Under the pieces are notes generated by a model. The model did not search any database. It worked only from the letters and a program-made list of their open reading frames with translations, and was not told where the DNA came from. The translations under genes and the position numbers were made by a program. Positions 35,446 to 47,021 of a DNA stretch of 64,000 nucleotides are shown here, piece after piece (the stretch's first letter is position 1; each line of letters opens with the position of its first letter). The stretch is taken from assembly GCA_950295325.1 (NCBI GenBank), contig OX485803.1, positions 10,292,001 to 10,356,000 on the forward strand, written 5' to 3'. This DNA is from Polytrichum commune. Its lineage: Eukaryota; Streptophyta; Polytrichopsida; Polytrichales; Polytrichaceae.

Positions 35446-36069
35446 CAAGTCTTCTCCTTCTCCAAATCATGTCGAGGATTGTCTTAGTGGGGACCTGGCT
35501 AAGACAACAGACCCGACGCCAACCTAACCACGACATGGAACTCAAATTTGGGACTGACTGCAATTTCATAGACGGTTTTTGAAGGCGAATTCCTTCAGAC
35601 AGGCTCCTTCAGATCAAGGCCAATTTCTCCAGTTTCACATGAGCGCGTTCCTTTTTTCACAGCATCTTCCAGTTAAGCTTGTAATGAGGGGCGCACTCAT
35701 GGGGATCTGCAGAGATTGGATTGTCTGTGACTGCTACGCCGCATTTCCTCGCAGGTAAGCACCAGACGTCGGACTGTCAGACAGTCAAATTGAATGACGC
35801 ATCTTATGTGGACCATGTAGTTCTCATTGCGATACTCATTGCGACACTGCAGGAATATTTAAATCCATTTCTTTGTCAGTCGTAGAACTAATCATCTCAT
35901 ATTTTCATGTTGCAGATGCTGTATAATGACAAGTTCATTAATCACGAGCTCCCCACATACAGTCTCAGGACTAAAGCACACACAACATGCAGCATGCAGC
36001 AGAAGCTAATCGATTAGACCTTAGATGAGTCACCCTCTCGAAAGATACAAATACAGACGTCGTGATGTT

Positions 36070-37330
36070 TGCAGTTCTTACAAGGATAAATTGCATGTAA
36101 TCAACATAATATGAAGCTGCTCTTCAGTCAGATTGCAATGTATAACCTGAAGCAAACCCTGTCCAGTAGCTGTTTCATTGTTGAATCCATTGCAGGCATA
36201 CAGGTTCCACTTTCCTTTACACCACTCTCTCATATCATAATAGGCATCTAACAGTACAGGTCTACGAATCTCAAACATAAATTTCTTCAAGGATGCAGCC
36301 TATCTGAGTAAAACCTTGCCTATTGAGTTCTCCCAAACCACGCAAACTTTATGGAGCCTATCAGTAGATACACCTTTTATTACTTCTTCGTGAAAATTAC
36401 TTGGATACTAGTTAAAGATTCCCGTGTAGAAATTCATGATGATTGAGATAGTACAGATGTGATAACCTCTACCTTCTCGATTCCTCACGAAGCACTTGGT
36501 GAGACGTGCAGAGTCCAGAATGCGATAGTAATTAAGACGACGTCGATCAGCTCCTTTAGTACGAAGATGCAGCACACTGCATGTGTAGCGTTCTCGGGAG
36601 GTAGCTCACATGTACCATGCCTGCTACTGTGCTTGGACTTAAATTATTCCAGTCAAAAGGCTCAGTACACAATAAATAACGTACGTAGAACTGGTAGAGT
36701 CAACCAATTGCATTGAGTTCACAGTATGTAAATTTCGTACCGCTCTGATGACTGTCTCATGGCTTAGAGTTAGAACTGCAGGTATCTACGATGAAAGCAA
36801 GGTTATTCTTTGACAAACAATTACCCGATTGTAAAGCAGGTAGGCACATGCTGCACAGATCTTCCAAGGGCTAAGTGCCGAGGAGGACTACGTTTCATCG
36901 ACCAAGATGCCTCTCAGACATCACCGCCACGGCCTCCAACCCCGCGCTTTACACATTTTACCGATTTCCACTTTCGACGTCAACAAAACGTAACGTGCGT
37001 GATTAGTAGATCCCCTAGTTAAGATTCTACGGGCTCGTGTGAATTTACACCCTTTCTTTCGCACCTTTGAGCAACGTCGGAGGTGATTAGGATCGTTTGC
37101 AAGCCCTATAAGTATCTGCTGCTACAATTAAACTTGCAGTTTCAGTACCTCCTCTCAGGTCGCACTTAGTTACTTGTTGTTCAGTAAAATGTATTTGCAT
37201 CCAGGTTCGCATTAACGTGTCAATGTGGGCACACATCGCCAATTGAGCTTGTACAGACGGGATATTCATCAAGTGCACATCTGCAGTAAAAATGTGAGGA
37301 CACGAAGTGTCGTCGTCCAACGGCAAGAGG
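36070..37330 (+). repeat. Duplicated block f, segment II copy (empty Copia B site)
   Basis: Aligns discontinuously with 14580-16039 plus 25529-25570. Near 37298 it reads gtgaggacacgaag where segment I has Copia B between two GAGGA copies. It therefore preserves the pre-insertion sequence. Confidence 0.72.
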
Positions 37331-37462
37331 TTCACAGAGATCACAGCAACTGGTCATGGCCGTTTTCGTATTTACACACGCCTCGCTTCTGGTGAGGCTT
37401 GCAGTTTGATGTTACATGAGGCTCATCAGTGCAGTATGGAGGATTTCCTCAGAAATATTTAG

Positions 37463-38155
37463 AACTTCCTCCAAGAGGTGATTGGATGCAGTTCACTGCT
37501 TCAATTTGTCCATCTCCACATAGTGAGCCAGATATCTCTTGAGTCTCCAAATGGAAAACTGTTCGAACATCCTCTCTGTGCTCTTGCTCGTCCATTGACA
37601 TTCATCGTTGTAAGTCCTGTGCAATTTAAGTATCTGCATGTGAAATTTATCTTAACAGATTGAAGAACTATCTATTGAGTGGATTCTGCTGCCTGGGGAT
37701 AGGTCTGTTGTACGGGTTTCGTTGTGTTGGAGCATGGTGGATATGGCCTTTCGATGGTACCTGTAATTAGTACACACAATGCAATCCCTTTGCAACTATT
37801 TTTGTGAAGACAAAAGAGTATTCAGCGCTATCCATAGTGGTGGTGGTGGTGGTGGTGATGTTTCTTCAGGCTTTCACTCTGCCATGGTTTTCCCTGATTG
37901 TACACTTTGTTCTGTTAACAATTGCCATATTTATTTCTGTAAATCTGTGAATATTGACATCTTCTGCTGCACTCAGAGGCCATAGCTCATTCATTCCGCG
38001 AGAACTGCCACTACAATAGAGCCTGTTCTCAGTGCTTTCAGAAGCGCCTGGAGCTGCAGAGCCTACACGATGAAGATGGGACTAGGAATGGAAAGACCAG
38101 TCCATTCAGCTCTTTCCTGAAGAAGTTCATAGAAAGCACCATGACGTGCACACTG
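37463..38155 (+). pseudogene. Candidate spliced gene fragment, product unknown
   Basis: F1 (37463-37609) is 49 codons long (LQEVIGCSSLLQFVHLHIVS) and ends at a canonical gtaagt donor. F2 (37659-37756) follows cttaacag and encodes IEELSIEWILLPGDRSVV. A 17-nt microexon (37870-37886), between tttcttcag and gttttcc, would restore phase to F4 (37977-38155). F4 encodes CHYNRACSQCFQKRLELQ and ends at a GT donor. All joints are in frame. Reasons for doubt are the first intron of 49 nt, short for plants, the need for a microexon, and no recognised family. A GGT microsatellite lies in the intron near 37840. Confidence 0.3.
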
Positions 38156-38478
38156 GTACATATTCCAATTACTCGCCAATACTCTTGTGCGTGACAAATT
38201 TTCCTGACACTCTTCTACGTTTCAATGTTACTTGTGAAACAATTTCATACAAACTGTAGTCGTTATATGATCAAATCTATCCACTAGCTATAATTCCTTC
38301 ATTATTGAAGCTGATGGTATGTTCGTGAAGTAATATACTCCAATCTCACTTGCTGCTTTACATAATATCAACTCAGTCTCTCACAATCACAGCATCGCTA
38401 CAATCAGTCGTCAATGCATTCATCTTCAATCATGCCCGCTTGCAGAAATCCAAACTAACTCAAAGCCAAATGAATACT

Positions 38479-38895
38479 TTATTGCACAATACAAAAGAAA
38501 ATAAGTATCAAAGACACAGGCCGCTCTCCTCCAAGAGTACTTGATGGTGTTAGGCGATGCACCTTTGAACACATTGTGGCCATACTTCTTGCATCTTTAG
38601 CATCATCAGAAATCTTCAAAAGTTTATAAAGTAAGCCTGAAATCTTTAAAGAGGTCTGCGCCTGTGTATCCTTCCTCTTAAGAAGCCAGTTATTAAATGC
38701 AATTAGGTCATGGCTCTTAAATGACCATGGTACCCCGCATTTTGGATGAGAGCATAGAAAACTCCATAGACTATAGCCCACAATCTTTTGAAGGTCACAA
38801 GCCCTAAACCTTAAACCTAAATTTTCGCTACACATTCCACCATGCCTATCTTCAACAGTTGTCCCAAAAACACCCTCTACAATCCCAACCAACAT
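38479..38895 (-). CDS. Unidentified 138-codon open frame
   Basis: The frame runs from ATG at 38895 to a stop at 38479. It encodes a Cys-rich middle (FLCSHPKCGVPWSF) and a Lys-rich helix-like C-terminal half (SLKISGLLYKLLKISDDAKDA). A stop closes the frame seven codons above the start region. No signal peptide, membrane segment or known motif is evident. It is the longest frame in this region outside transposons, but there is no homologous support. Confidence 0.22.
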   Translation of the reverse strand: MLVGIVEGVFGTTVEDRHGGMCSENLGLRFRACDLQKIVGYSLWSFLCSHPKCGVPWSFKSHDLIAFNNWLLKRKDTQAQTSLKISGLLYKLLKISDDAKDARSMATMCSKVHRLTPSSTLGGERPVSLILIFFCIVQ

Positions 38896-39142
38896 TATCC
38901 ATACTTGCAATGTGGAATTCCATATAAATTGTCATCCACTGAAAATGTTATGCGTTGTAGTTTGAAACTGCCCTCGTTTAAACCTAAAACAAGGGCCATG
39001 AGATTTCAAGGATTCTCAAGAGCCATGGCCTTATGGCATTCGTGTAAACAGGCCCTGAGGTAAGGCTTCCAGGCTTTCCAATGCCCTATACCTTATTACA
39101 ACGAGCCCTTTTTGGGATGGGCCCAAATCTCCCAGTGGATTA

Positions 39143-40992
39143 CACCCTAACCTTGATAATGTCACATCCTCCGTTTCACCAAAAAGTGTGATATAAACAA
39201 GGTGTGACATACTTGATAATGTCACATTTTGTGCATAATGTGATATTATCAAAAAAGATGTAGAAAATCAAAATATAATTACAATTTTTTTTTAAAATAA
39301 CAAATACGAGACTTCAATGTTTTTGAATGTAAAATCTAATTCAAAATTGTGAATAACAACAAGAGCACATCATAATGTGTCATTGAGATCAGGTAAAGAC
39401 CTCTCACTAGAGACAAAGAAGCTTCTAATGCATGTCACATTGTTTTGTTGATGTTAAATGTGCAACACCAATTCTAATGAGTTTGTCATGGATTTTTTCC
39501 ATTTCTAACAACTCATGAGTGCTGAAAATCTGAGAACCTTGGCTAGCCATAAAATTTAAAACATCTTTAGCATATTTTTGTGCATCGCTTAGCTTCACTA
39601 CTTTAGACTCATCATCACTGCTATCAACAATCAATGGATCCACTTCCATGGAATCAAGGGAAAAGGTGAGTTTAATTAGAAGTGCACATGTGGAAGATGG
39701 CAATGCACTGATGTTTTACCTCTGTGGCGGAGAACACACGTCCACTCTCATAAAAAGGATCGTAGTTGCCGAGCTCAATCTGTCAAATTATGATACAGGA
39801 AAACACTCATTCTTAATGCTACTTCTGAGAGGGAGGAAGGTTAAATGAGCACTGAATCAGAAACAATAGGGGAATGGTAGAGGGGTGGATCACAAGTAGG
39901 ACTTCTTCAAGTCCCGGGTGGCAACTCTCCCCTTTACAATATTTGTTTCTAAATTACTCCTCGTGAACTGATGCTTCATTGGTACTACACAAAGAGGAAC
40001 GTATCTTCATAGATTTTTAATGCTACATATGCTTGGAAATAAGGCGTGGAGAGGAACCCATTGATATCATCTGTGTCTGAGATGGAGAAGCTTCAGACTT
40101 ACAAATGTCAGTGTCTACAGAACCAAGATAAATCAAATTTTCTACAGCAGGGTTCACCATCTTCCAGACCCATAGGTATTCTTCACTTTTAAGAGTATCA
40201 TGAAACTTCTTAGAATTTACAATCTTGAAGGTGTGTCTAATGCAAAAGCATGCAGCTCCAGCAAATTGCTTCTCGGAAATGTTTTACCAGCTCTAAATCT
40301 TCAAGGTTAAGAGGCATTTATCGACATTGGAAATGGCTACTGAAGGAATGCAACTAAGGTGCTTACCATGTGTGCACCATCTTCAACGGCAACCACAAAA
40401 TCCTCAGGAACCACCGATTGATCAACTTCCACCTCACAATGCAATTCTCTGAAAATGCCACAAAATGAATGCCAGCAGTCTAAGTTTGAAACAGAGAAAT
40501 CAATTACAAGGTCTTCAACACCGAACTGATTCAACAAGCCTCAAATCTTCAAAAGTACCATTTAGGAAGAAACCTTGTGGATGCAGCAGTTTGTTGAGGA
40601 GAGCGGCAAGAAGATGAGGGGCAAAGCGGTGTGTGGAGCGGTGAGAGGAGAGAGCATATGATGCAGGCGGAGCTACGAGAAGTTGATATGCGAGAGAAAC
40701 CGTTGCTTCTTCGGCATATGAGATTCAAGATTCAAGAACCCAAGATTCAAGCGGAAGCAGGTAAAGATGCCAACATCATCCATAGAATTTGTTGTCCATC
40801 CGGCCTTTTTTCACCCATGTTACTTGTTATTATCACACTTACACTACAAATTTTGAAAAAAAAAATTGTGACATTATCAAGGGTGATAGTGATAATAACG
40901 AGGGAGTTTTACACTGGAAATCGGTTTCAAACTTTTAGGTGACAATATCAAGGTGTTCTATTAACAAGTGTGATATTATCAAGGTTAGGGTG
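39143..40992. mobile_element. Pogo-like (Tc1/mariner) transposon, 1.85 kb, decayed
   Basis: Terminal inverted repeats of at least 24 bp (caccctaaccttgataatgt at the left end and its inverse at the right, one mismatch) are flanked by TA on both sides (39141-39142, 40993-40994). Several subterminal copies of a ttgataatgtcac-type motif lie in both orientations near each end. TA duplication and this size fit pogo/Tigger elements. The only coding remnants are on the minus strand at 39425-39703 and perhaps 40337-40537. A DDE catalytic core was not found. Confidence 0.85.
39425..39649 (-). pseudogene. Possible C-terminal tail of a pogo/Tigger transposase
   Basis: From the ATG near 39649 the frame encodes an acidic stretch (VDSSDDES) followed by a predicted helical tail (AQKYAKDVLNFMASQ, then ELLEMEKIHDKLIRI) and ends soon after TKQ. 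Tigger/pogo transposases often finish with an acidic patch, a paired helical segment and a KQ-rich end, which fits the surrounding TA-flanked element. This is a resemblance in layout, not a confirmed match. The frame upstream is not recognisable as a DDE domain. Confidence 0.38.
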
Positions 40993-41272
40993 TACTTAGT
41001 TTCATTTTATTCATCCCAATTTTGATGACCTTGTTAGTTGGCTCCGTCCAGTCGTAAGTTTGCCAGAATAGAACCGGGATGATGTATATGCACTCAACTT
41101 TGTGGTCCAACACAGATTAAGAGTTTTGATTCCCTTGCATTAGACTTGAGTGTCCCTTCTTGACATTCTTGAACTAAAACAAGATGGTGGATTTAAGAGG
41201 GTTATTTCCATACTGGTGTTTTAATTCTGAGCTCGTGACGTGCTTCATTAAATTCTCTCCCAATGTTCTAAG

Positions 41273-41499
41273 CAGTGCCCAGGAAGATTTTGGGCATAGT
41301 TGGCCAAGGTCCTAGTGATTCCAAATTCAACCAGTTACATGTTGACATCTTCCGGTTTTGCTTTCATTTCATTTGAGGTATATTCTATAGATTCCTCTAA
41401 AATGGTCGGTAATTCTCCCAAAGTCTCCAACTTCAACCGGTTATTTCTCAAACTCGACCAGTTCATTTGTAACTAGCCGACGGTTCTTCCCTAGCAGTG
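41273..41499. mobile_element. hAT-type MITE copy 3
   Basis: Perfect 8-bp target duplication GTTCTAAG (41265-41272 and 41500-41507). Termini are cagtgcccaggaaga and, inverted, cactgctagggaaga. The orientation is opposite to copies 1 and 2. It contains ccggttatttctcaaac and ttcatttgtaacta. Confidence 0.9.
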
Positions 41500-41509
41500 G
41501 TTCTAAGGA

Positions 41510-42425
41510 TATAAAACGGGGGGAAGGGCAACTCCAGTTGATGTAAAGCTCCTCAACAATATCTCCAATTTGATCAAGTACATAATAGCTGCAAAGAGTT
41601 CCAGTCGTGGCTCGTATGATTGTTCTTTCCAGTTGAGGTCAGGGTTCCAGGCTTACCCTACAATCCTGGTAAAATAATGGGTAGGCCCTATTTGGGCTGG
41701 AGTTCAACTTTTCTAGAGGATTACTTCATTTTTCTGTATTTGTTTCAATAGTTTCATGGACCTCATCAGTTCAGGCTCGTTGCAGTTTTCAAATGTGAAG
41801 CTATGCACTCAAAGTGTGGTCTACCACATGTTTAGGGTTTCCATTCCCTTGCATAAGGCTTGAGAGATGGAATGGTCAAGTTCGAGTCTCTTCCTTTCAA
41901 CGAATAATTTGAAGTGGTTTTATTTCAAAGCTTGCGCTTCATTGAATGGGAGTCTTATCAATTTTGTACTTATATTGATTCTTACAGATGTATGGTAACT
42001 TGGAAAATGTGTCAATCTTACCTTTTTGATGGTGTCAAACCCTTAATACGATGAATTCTAAGTTTGTTTCCTACTTTTGCATGAGAACATTTGTTTGCCC
42101 ATGCACTCCCCAATCTACAGCTCATTCATTTAACTCTAGTTGTTGTAGTGCCACGTCTCTCAAGAAAGAAAGAAAAAAACCAAAAAAAAGGAGCGTCAAT
42201 GTAGTACATTAAATCATTTTGTGTGATTAGTGTGAACTGCTATTTGGAGTTACGCATTGCTATAAAATTTTACAAAGAGTATTATTTTTCACCCAAATAA
42301 CATAAGTTGTTATTATGCACGCTGAAGAATATGATGTAACTTAGTTGGTGATAATGTTGGTAATAAAGTTATAGCAACACGTAACTCCGAAGGTAACCCA
42401 TACTAATTAAACAAAATAGTACACC
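41510..42425. other. No gene recognised
   Basis: No open frame above about 60 codons and no recognisable domain. A purine-rich aaagaaagaaaaaa stretch lies near 42160. Confidence 0.5.
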
Positions 42426-42428
42426 ACT

Positions 42429-42660
42429 GAGAGAGGGAATTATTGATACGAGTGTACCTCTCATCCATCCAACAAAGAAACTTGAACCCTTATAGGTTTG
42501 TTGCCGATTCATCTCAAATGACCTTTGGTACACTAATTTGTGGTCTTTAAGCTAATTCCGGTGTCAAACCAATTGAATTAAATAACCTCCAGGTTGCATA
42601 TTATATCAGGGCTTTTATGGTGGATGAGAGGTACACTTATTTTTGACAATTCCCTCTCTC
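42429..42660. mobile_element. 232-bp MITE with 40-bp inverted ends
   Basis: The left arm gagagagggaatt...gtgtacctctcatcca is the inverted copy of the right arm ending aattccctctctc, with a few mismatches. Flanking pentamers CCACT are identical (42424-42428 and 42661-42665). The superfamily is not clear from a 5-bp duplication alone. Confidence 0.85.
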
Positions 42661-43024
42661 CCACTACCACACCCCTCGATTCACTTTCAGTTGTTGCCTT
42701 CTGGTTAGGGTTATGGTCTTCTTGATCAAGTTGTCCACTTCTACATAACGGTAAGTAGATCCTATTATAGATGTTAAGGGATGTTAGCAAATAATATACC
42801 TAGTGTTGGCATGGTATAAATGTTGTGGCTGGTTACCACCCCAATTATGGACTCAAGGTATCCACCAAAGACAATAATTTATATATAATGTTGTTATTGT
42901 TAAGAGAAATTTTGAGATCAATAACTAAGATGTGGAACCACCAACTATTAGTCTTATAATGAATATAGGACCATGGTTGTGAAATATACTTCATCATAAA
43001 AAAACGATCGTCACTTAAAAACTA

Positions 43025-43395
43025 CACCAAATATGATATTTAGTGTCATATGGTATTTAATGTCGCTATGGTAACTTTTTGGGTGACACTTCTTATGAAT
43101 AAGTGAACCACTATTGTCATGGATGATGGATGAGTTCATCCATTGGCCAAAATCCTACCTTCTCTTGTCAGCAGCTTGTGATGAAATATTGTCATGGGTG
43201 ATTGAAATTTGGATGAAAAATCACTTGATAAGTGACAGTAATTGCAACACTGTAAATCTATAATCCACCAAAAAATTAACAACGAATGACAAATAATGTT
43301 GGGTTAACATTTAGGGTTGGTGACACAAAACTGCGGTTACAAGTATTATTCATCAAGACAATTAGAATTGGTGGCATTAAATATCAAATTTAGTG
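43025..43395. mobile_element. TA-target MITE, family M1 copy 2
   Basis: TA flanks on both sides (43023-43024, 43396-43397). Termini caccaaatatgatatttagtg and the inverse of aaatttagtg match at most positions. At 371 bp it is the best intact family member. No coding sequence. Confidence 0.86.
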
Positions 43396-44051
43396 TACTG
43401 ACTTCTAAACTATGCCTTTTAAACTTATAACTGTGAATACAGTCTATAGAAACGTGAAAATCAACCAGCATTGAGAGTTACCACATGTAATGCAAATATA
43501 TCTCAATATTACCTATTTTATTTTAATATTTTATTAAATATGCGATGATGCTACATTGTGATAAATTTAGGACTTTCCATGTATAAGCTATGGTACTTTG
43601 GTGAAATTTATATCACATAAAATATATCAAATCAATATTTAACATTATCCATATTTTAGTGTCATAGTGCAAGCATGGTACACTTAACCACTTATGAACC
43701 CTATGAAAATTCATACACAGAGGGTTCAAACTGCATAATAAATTTAATTTTCTTGATTTTTCTATAATTTATTTTCAAAAAATTGAAGTGTTTAGTTTAA
43801 GTAAACATGTAGCCTTTAATGCAACATGTGTAAAATATATAGCCATTGAGTAACCTTAAATCCCAAAATAACATGGCGACTAGTAGATGTCACTATGTTG
43901 AAGTGTATTTCACTCTTGCCAACAATGATTGACTATTATTTTCTTATATACTACATGATCAAATAATTTACCAATCTCATGTTGCTTATTTTATTATTCT
44001 GCCCCCAAGACCAATCAAGGCCACAAACACAACTAGGGTAGTGCGATCAAC

Positions 44052-44139
44052 CACACACTTGCAATTGACACAATGGTCCTTTGTGTTGAAAATGATCACT
44101 TTTACACCAAAGAATCATTGTGTAAATTGCAAGTGTGTG
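44052..44139. repeat. Hairpin with 24-bp stem
   Basis: cacacacttgcaattgacac at 44052 onward pairs with 44116-44139 with about one or two mismatches and a loop of about 40 nt. Size and pairing resemble a small foldback or a miRNA-type precursor. There is no further support for either. Confidence 0.7.
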
Positions 44140-45463
44140 TTTGTACCCAGCAGCCTAATTATGGAAAGATAAGGCCACTCATGCACATGCATGTATGGTC
44201 ATTTTCTAAGCTCATTATCATTTTGCCTGGCAACCCTCAGAGATCTACAAAGCCTAAAATAGTAATGGAAACTAAAAGGCTAAGACAAAATTTTAGACAA
44301 TTTAAATGCCTTGAAAAATCCAAAAAAATCCATAGATTTCAAACTTATGAAGAGTCTACAAAATAATTCTCAAAATTAATAAATACATATGCAACATAAA
44401 GAAATTTGCAAAGTTATTCAAACTACTTATTAGGGCGTTCTATTAATATAGTGTGCCCCTTGGTAAATCATTTAGGAAAGAAAAATCCACATGCAAAGAC
44501 ATCACCAACACTAAATACTTTGTCACAAAAGCTTCAAATAACAAGAAAGGCAAGGTCATTATCACCAATAACATGCCTCAACATGCTACTTATTTGATGC
44601 GCGCTTGCAATTTAAGTTTCCTTAGAATGGAAAAAAAAATATTGCAATTACTACATCATACAATAATGCAAAATGACAATTGAGTAGTACATTAAGAATG
44701 CATGAGATTTGAACATAGTTCGTAATACAAATAAGCAAACAAGCAACCTTTAATTGTCAATGGAGCTCCTAATACTCTATCTCAATTATTACAAACTTTA
44801 TGGAGTACGTCCTTGTTCACAATGCACACAGTCTCATTAAGCTTATGGCTCAATTCAACAAACTTTCAACATGTTGAAGTAGGACATTTTTTAGCCAAAA
44901 AGTCACGAGCCCTCAGCAAGCAGACTTGAATTCTTAAAGGTAGGAGACACTTCTACTTCCACTACCATAATCCACATAAATAACTATCAACAAGCGCATG
45001 GCATTTGATGTTAGCTTAGGATTGGATGAAAGAAATTCCAAACAGAAGTCATAGCAATGGTGATCTAGCAACCTTCAATTGACATCAATAAATTCTCTTG
45101 TTCCTTTGCCTCGGTGATTACAAACTTTATGAAATATTGCCTTAAATTGACCTATGAGCAACTTCTTGAACTTAAGATTCAAGGGATGCAAGCAAGGAGT
45201 GAAAACAATCAAAGTGAATTGGCAACATTCAATTTCAACAAAAATCCTTTGTACTTCCACATTCTCAATACACACAAACACACACGGATTAAAGTTGTAC
45301 CAAATTTCAATAAGAATTTTGATGATGGGAGTAAAAATATGTGAAGATCGTGACAATCAATGGCACTCATTATTTATTTTATCAAGAACTGCTCCTCCTG
45401 CTTGTAAAACTTTTTCATCAATCGCCATATATAAATTTTCTCACACTAAGGAGCCCCAAGGGT

Positions 45464-45467
<4 letters not shown>

Positions 45468-45500
<33 letters not shown>
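45468..45500. repeat. (CT)n microsatellite
   Basis: An uninterrupted run of CT dinucleotides of about 32 bases. Confidence 0.95.
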
Positions 45501-45502
<2 letters not shown>

Positions 45503-46010
45503 CCACGGTGCCTACAACAATCTCAATGTTTTGAGGCAATGGGAGACTAAGAGGCAATCGAGATAATAGCTACCCTCGCCACCTTCCAAATATGGAAATT
45601 TTGCAAGCCTAAACCAACCGTTGCCATGCCTTCGCACACCACTTGGCTCAAGGATACATCCCCACCCCCTGAAAACTAGCCAATGCCCCCCCCCCCCACC
45701 CACACACACACACTAATGCATGGAAAGAGGTACCACCTATTTTAAGAAATGAACCTTTTATGCAAGATAAATAACAGGAGAGATTCCGAACAAATTCCAA
45801 AAATATATAGATCTAATGGCATATTAAGAGTCTATGAAATCATTTTCAGAAATTAATAATTCATATGCAACCCAAAACAATTCCCAAAGTATATAGCAAC
45901 TCTATTGTGCAATGACTACATGCAACACTGTGTGCAATTTATATATGTAATAACTAGGTACAATAACTACATGCAATAACTTTGTTACCCAATAACTCCA
46001 TTACCTACTA

Positions 46011-46263
46011 CACTAAATATTGTACTCAATGTCATATGGTAATTTTATCATTGTGGTAACTTTCTCGATGACACTCTCTATGAATAAGTTTACAAGCATT
46101 GTCGTGGAAATTATAATTTGGATGAAATCCGTGTCAATTATTGAAACAAAATTTGGTATATTCTACATCCTAACATTTTTATAGTAAAACATTGTCATGG
46201 ATGATTAAAATTTGAATGAAGAATCACTTAATGAGTGACTCACGTCACTAAGGCATTGTAAAT
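46011..46263. mobile_element. TA-target MITE, family M1 copy 3, left part
   Basis: Matches the first two thirds of family M1 (TA-cactaaatattgta, ctatgaataagt, gatgattaaaattt). The missing right third lies at 49134-49245. The combined length is close to the 371-bp full copy, so the element was split by later DNA. Confidence 0.78.
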
Positions 46264-46477
46264 GAGCCTTGTGTGGTCATGGGCATGGTTCATCTGGAAC
46301 GTCAATCCACCAAGACCCATAGAAGGGCCTCAATGTTCCTATGTGGCGTGGGCTAGGGGGAGGTGTTACCACCGAGGCAGGGTGAGATGTCAAGCACTGT
46401 CACACTAACGCTCACAATACCACGGCTAGACTAAAGCTAGAATTGCTAAAGGTGGGTGAGTTGCAGAAGCTAATCAA

Positions 46478-47021
46478 GGTACACTAGGCTAATGCCCCTT
46501 CCCACCTGACTTTAGCTAAGACTAAAAGTTGCTTCTAACAACATGGCGTTCACACCATCGACATTATCTAGTGCCGAGCCTAGTTGGCAAATAATGTGGC
46601 ATGGTTTGGAGGTTTTATGCCTCAAGCACCGACCCTCCCATCGGTACCTAAACATGAGGCAAGAATATAGGACCTCTAAAAGTGTCGCCTCCTAACCTTG
46701 TGATTGGTTGCTTTTTAGTCTTAACTATGAGGGCACAAGAAGCTTCATTAACAAAAACCGATGGTTAGATAGGTGAGTAGCAAGGCATTTGGGGATGGGA
46801 CAAATACTACCCAACATTCATTGCTTGGTAGATAAAACAATGAACATGTGTGAAAGCTACTTAACTAAAACCTACTCGAAAATCTCTGGAGCAAGTTCTC
46901 GTAGGTGCATTGGGATAGCCGGATGCCTCCGCTATAACTGAGGGAGCTTTACCCGGTTTTTTGAAAATACTTTTAGTCTTAGCTAAAGTCAGGAGGGAAA
47001 GGGGCATTAAGCTAGGTAACC
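46478..47021. mobile_element. Foldback element with about 50-bp inverted ends
   Basis: The left arm 46478-46529 (ggtacactaggctaatgccc, then gactttagctaagactaaaag) is the inverted copy of 46970-47021, with about five differences. No convincing target duplication was seen. Confidence 0.72.

Larger units (their letters stand above)
43400..46005. other. AT-rich DNA without a recognised gene
   Basis: The frames at 44073-44366 and 45075-45356 have no known domain. A hairpin lies at 44052-44139. A (CT)n microsatellite is at 45468-45500, and C-runs with CA repeats lie near 45687-45714. Confidence 0.5.

Noticed and set aside
38805-38830. agccctaaaccttaaacctaaa as an interstitial telomere tract
   Set aside because: Only two to three degenerate units, too short and irregular to be a telomere remnant.
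45512-45709. Gly-rich minus-strand frame (VGGGGGHW)
   Set aside because: Produced by C-run and CA-repeat low complexity, with no conserved features.
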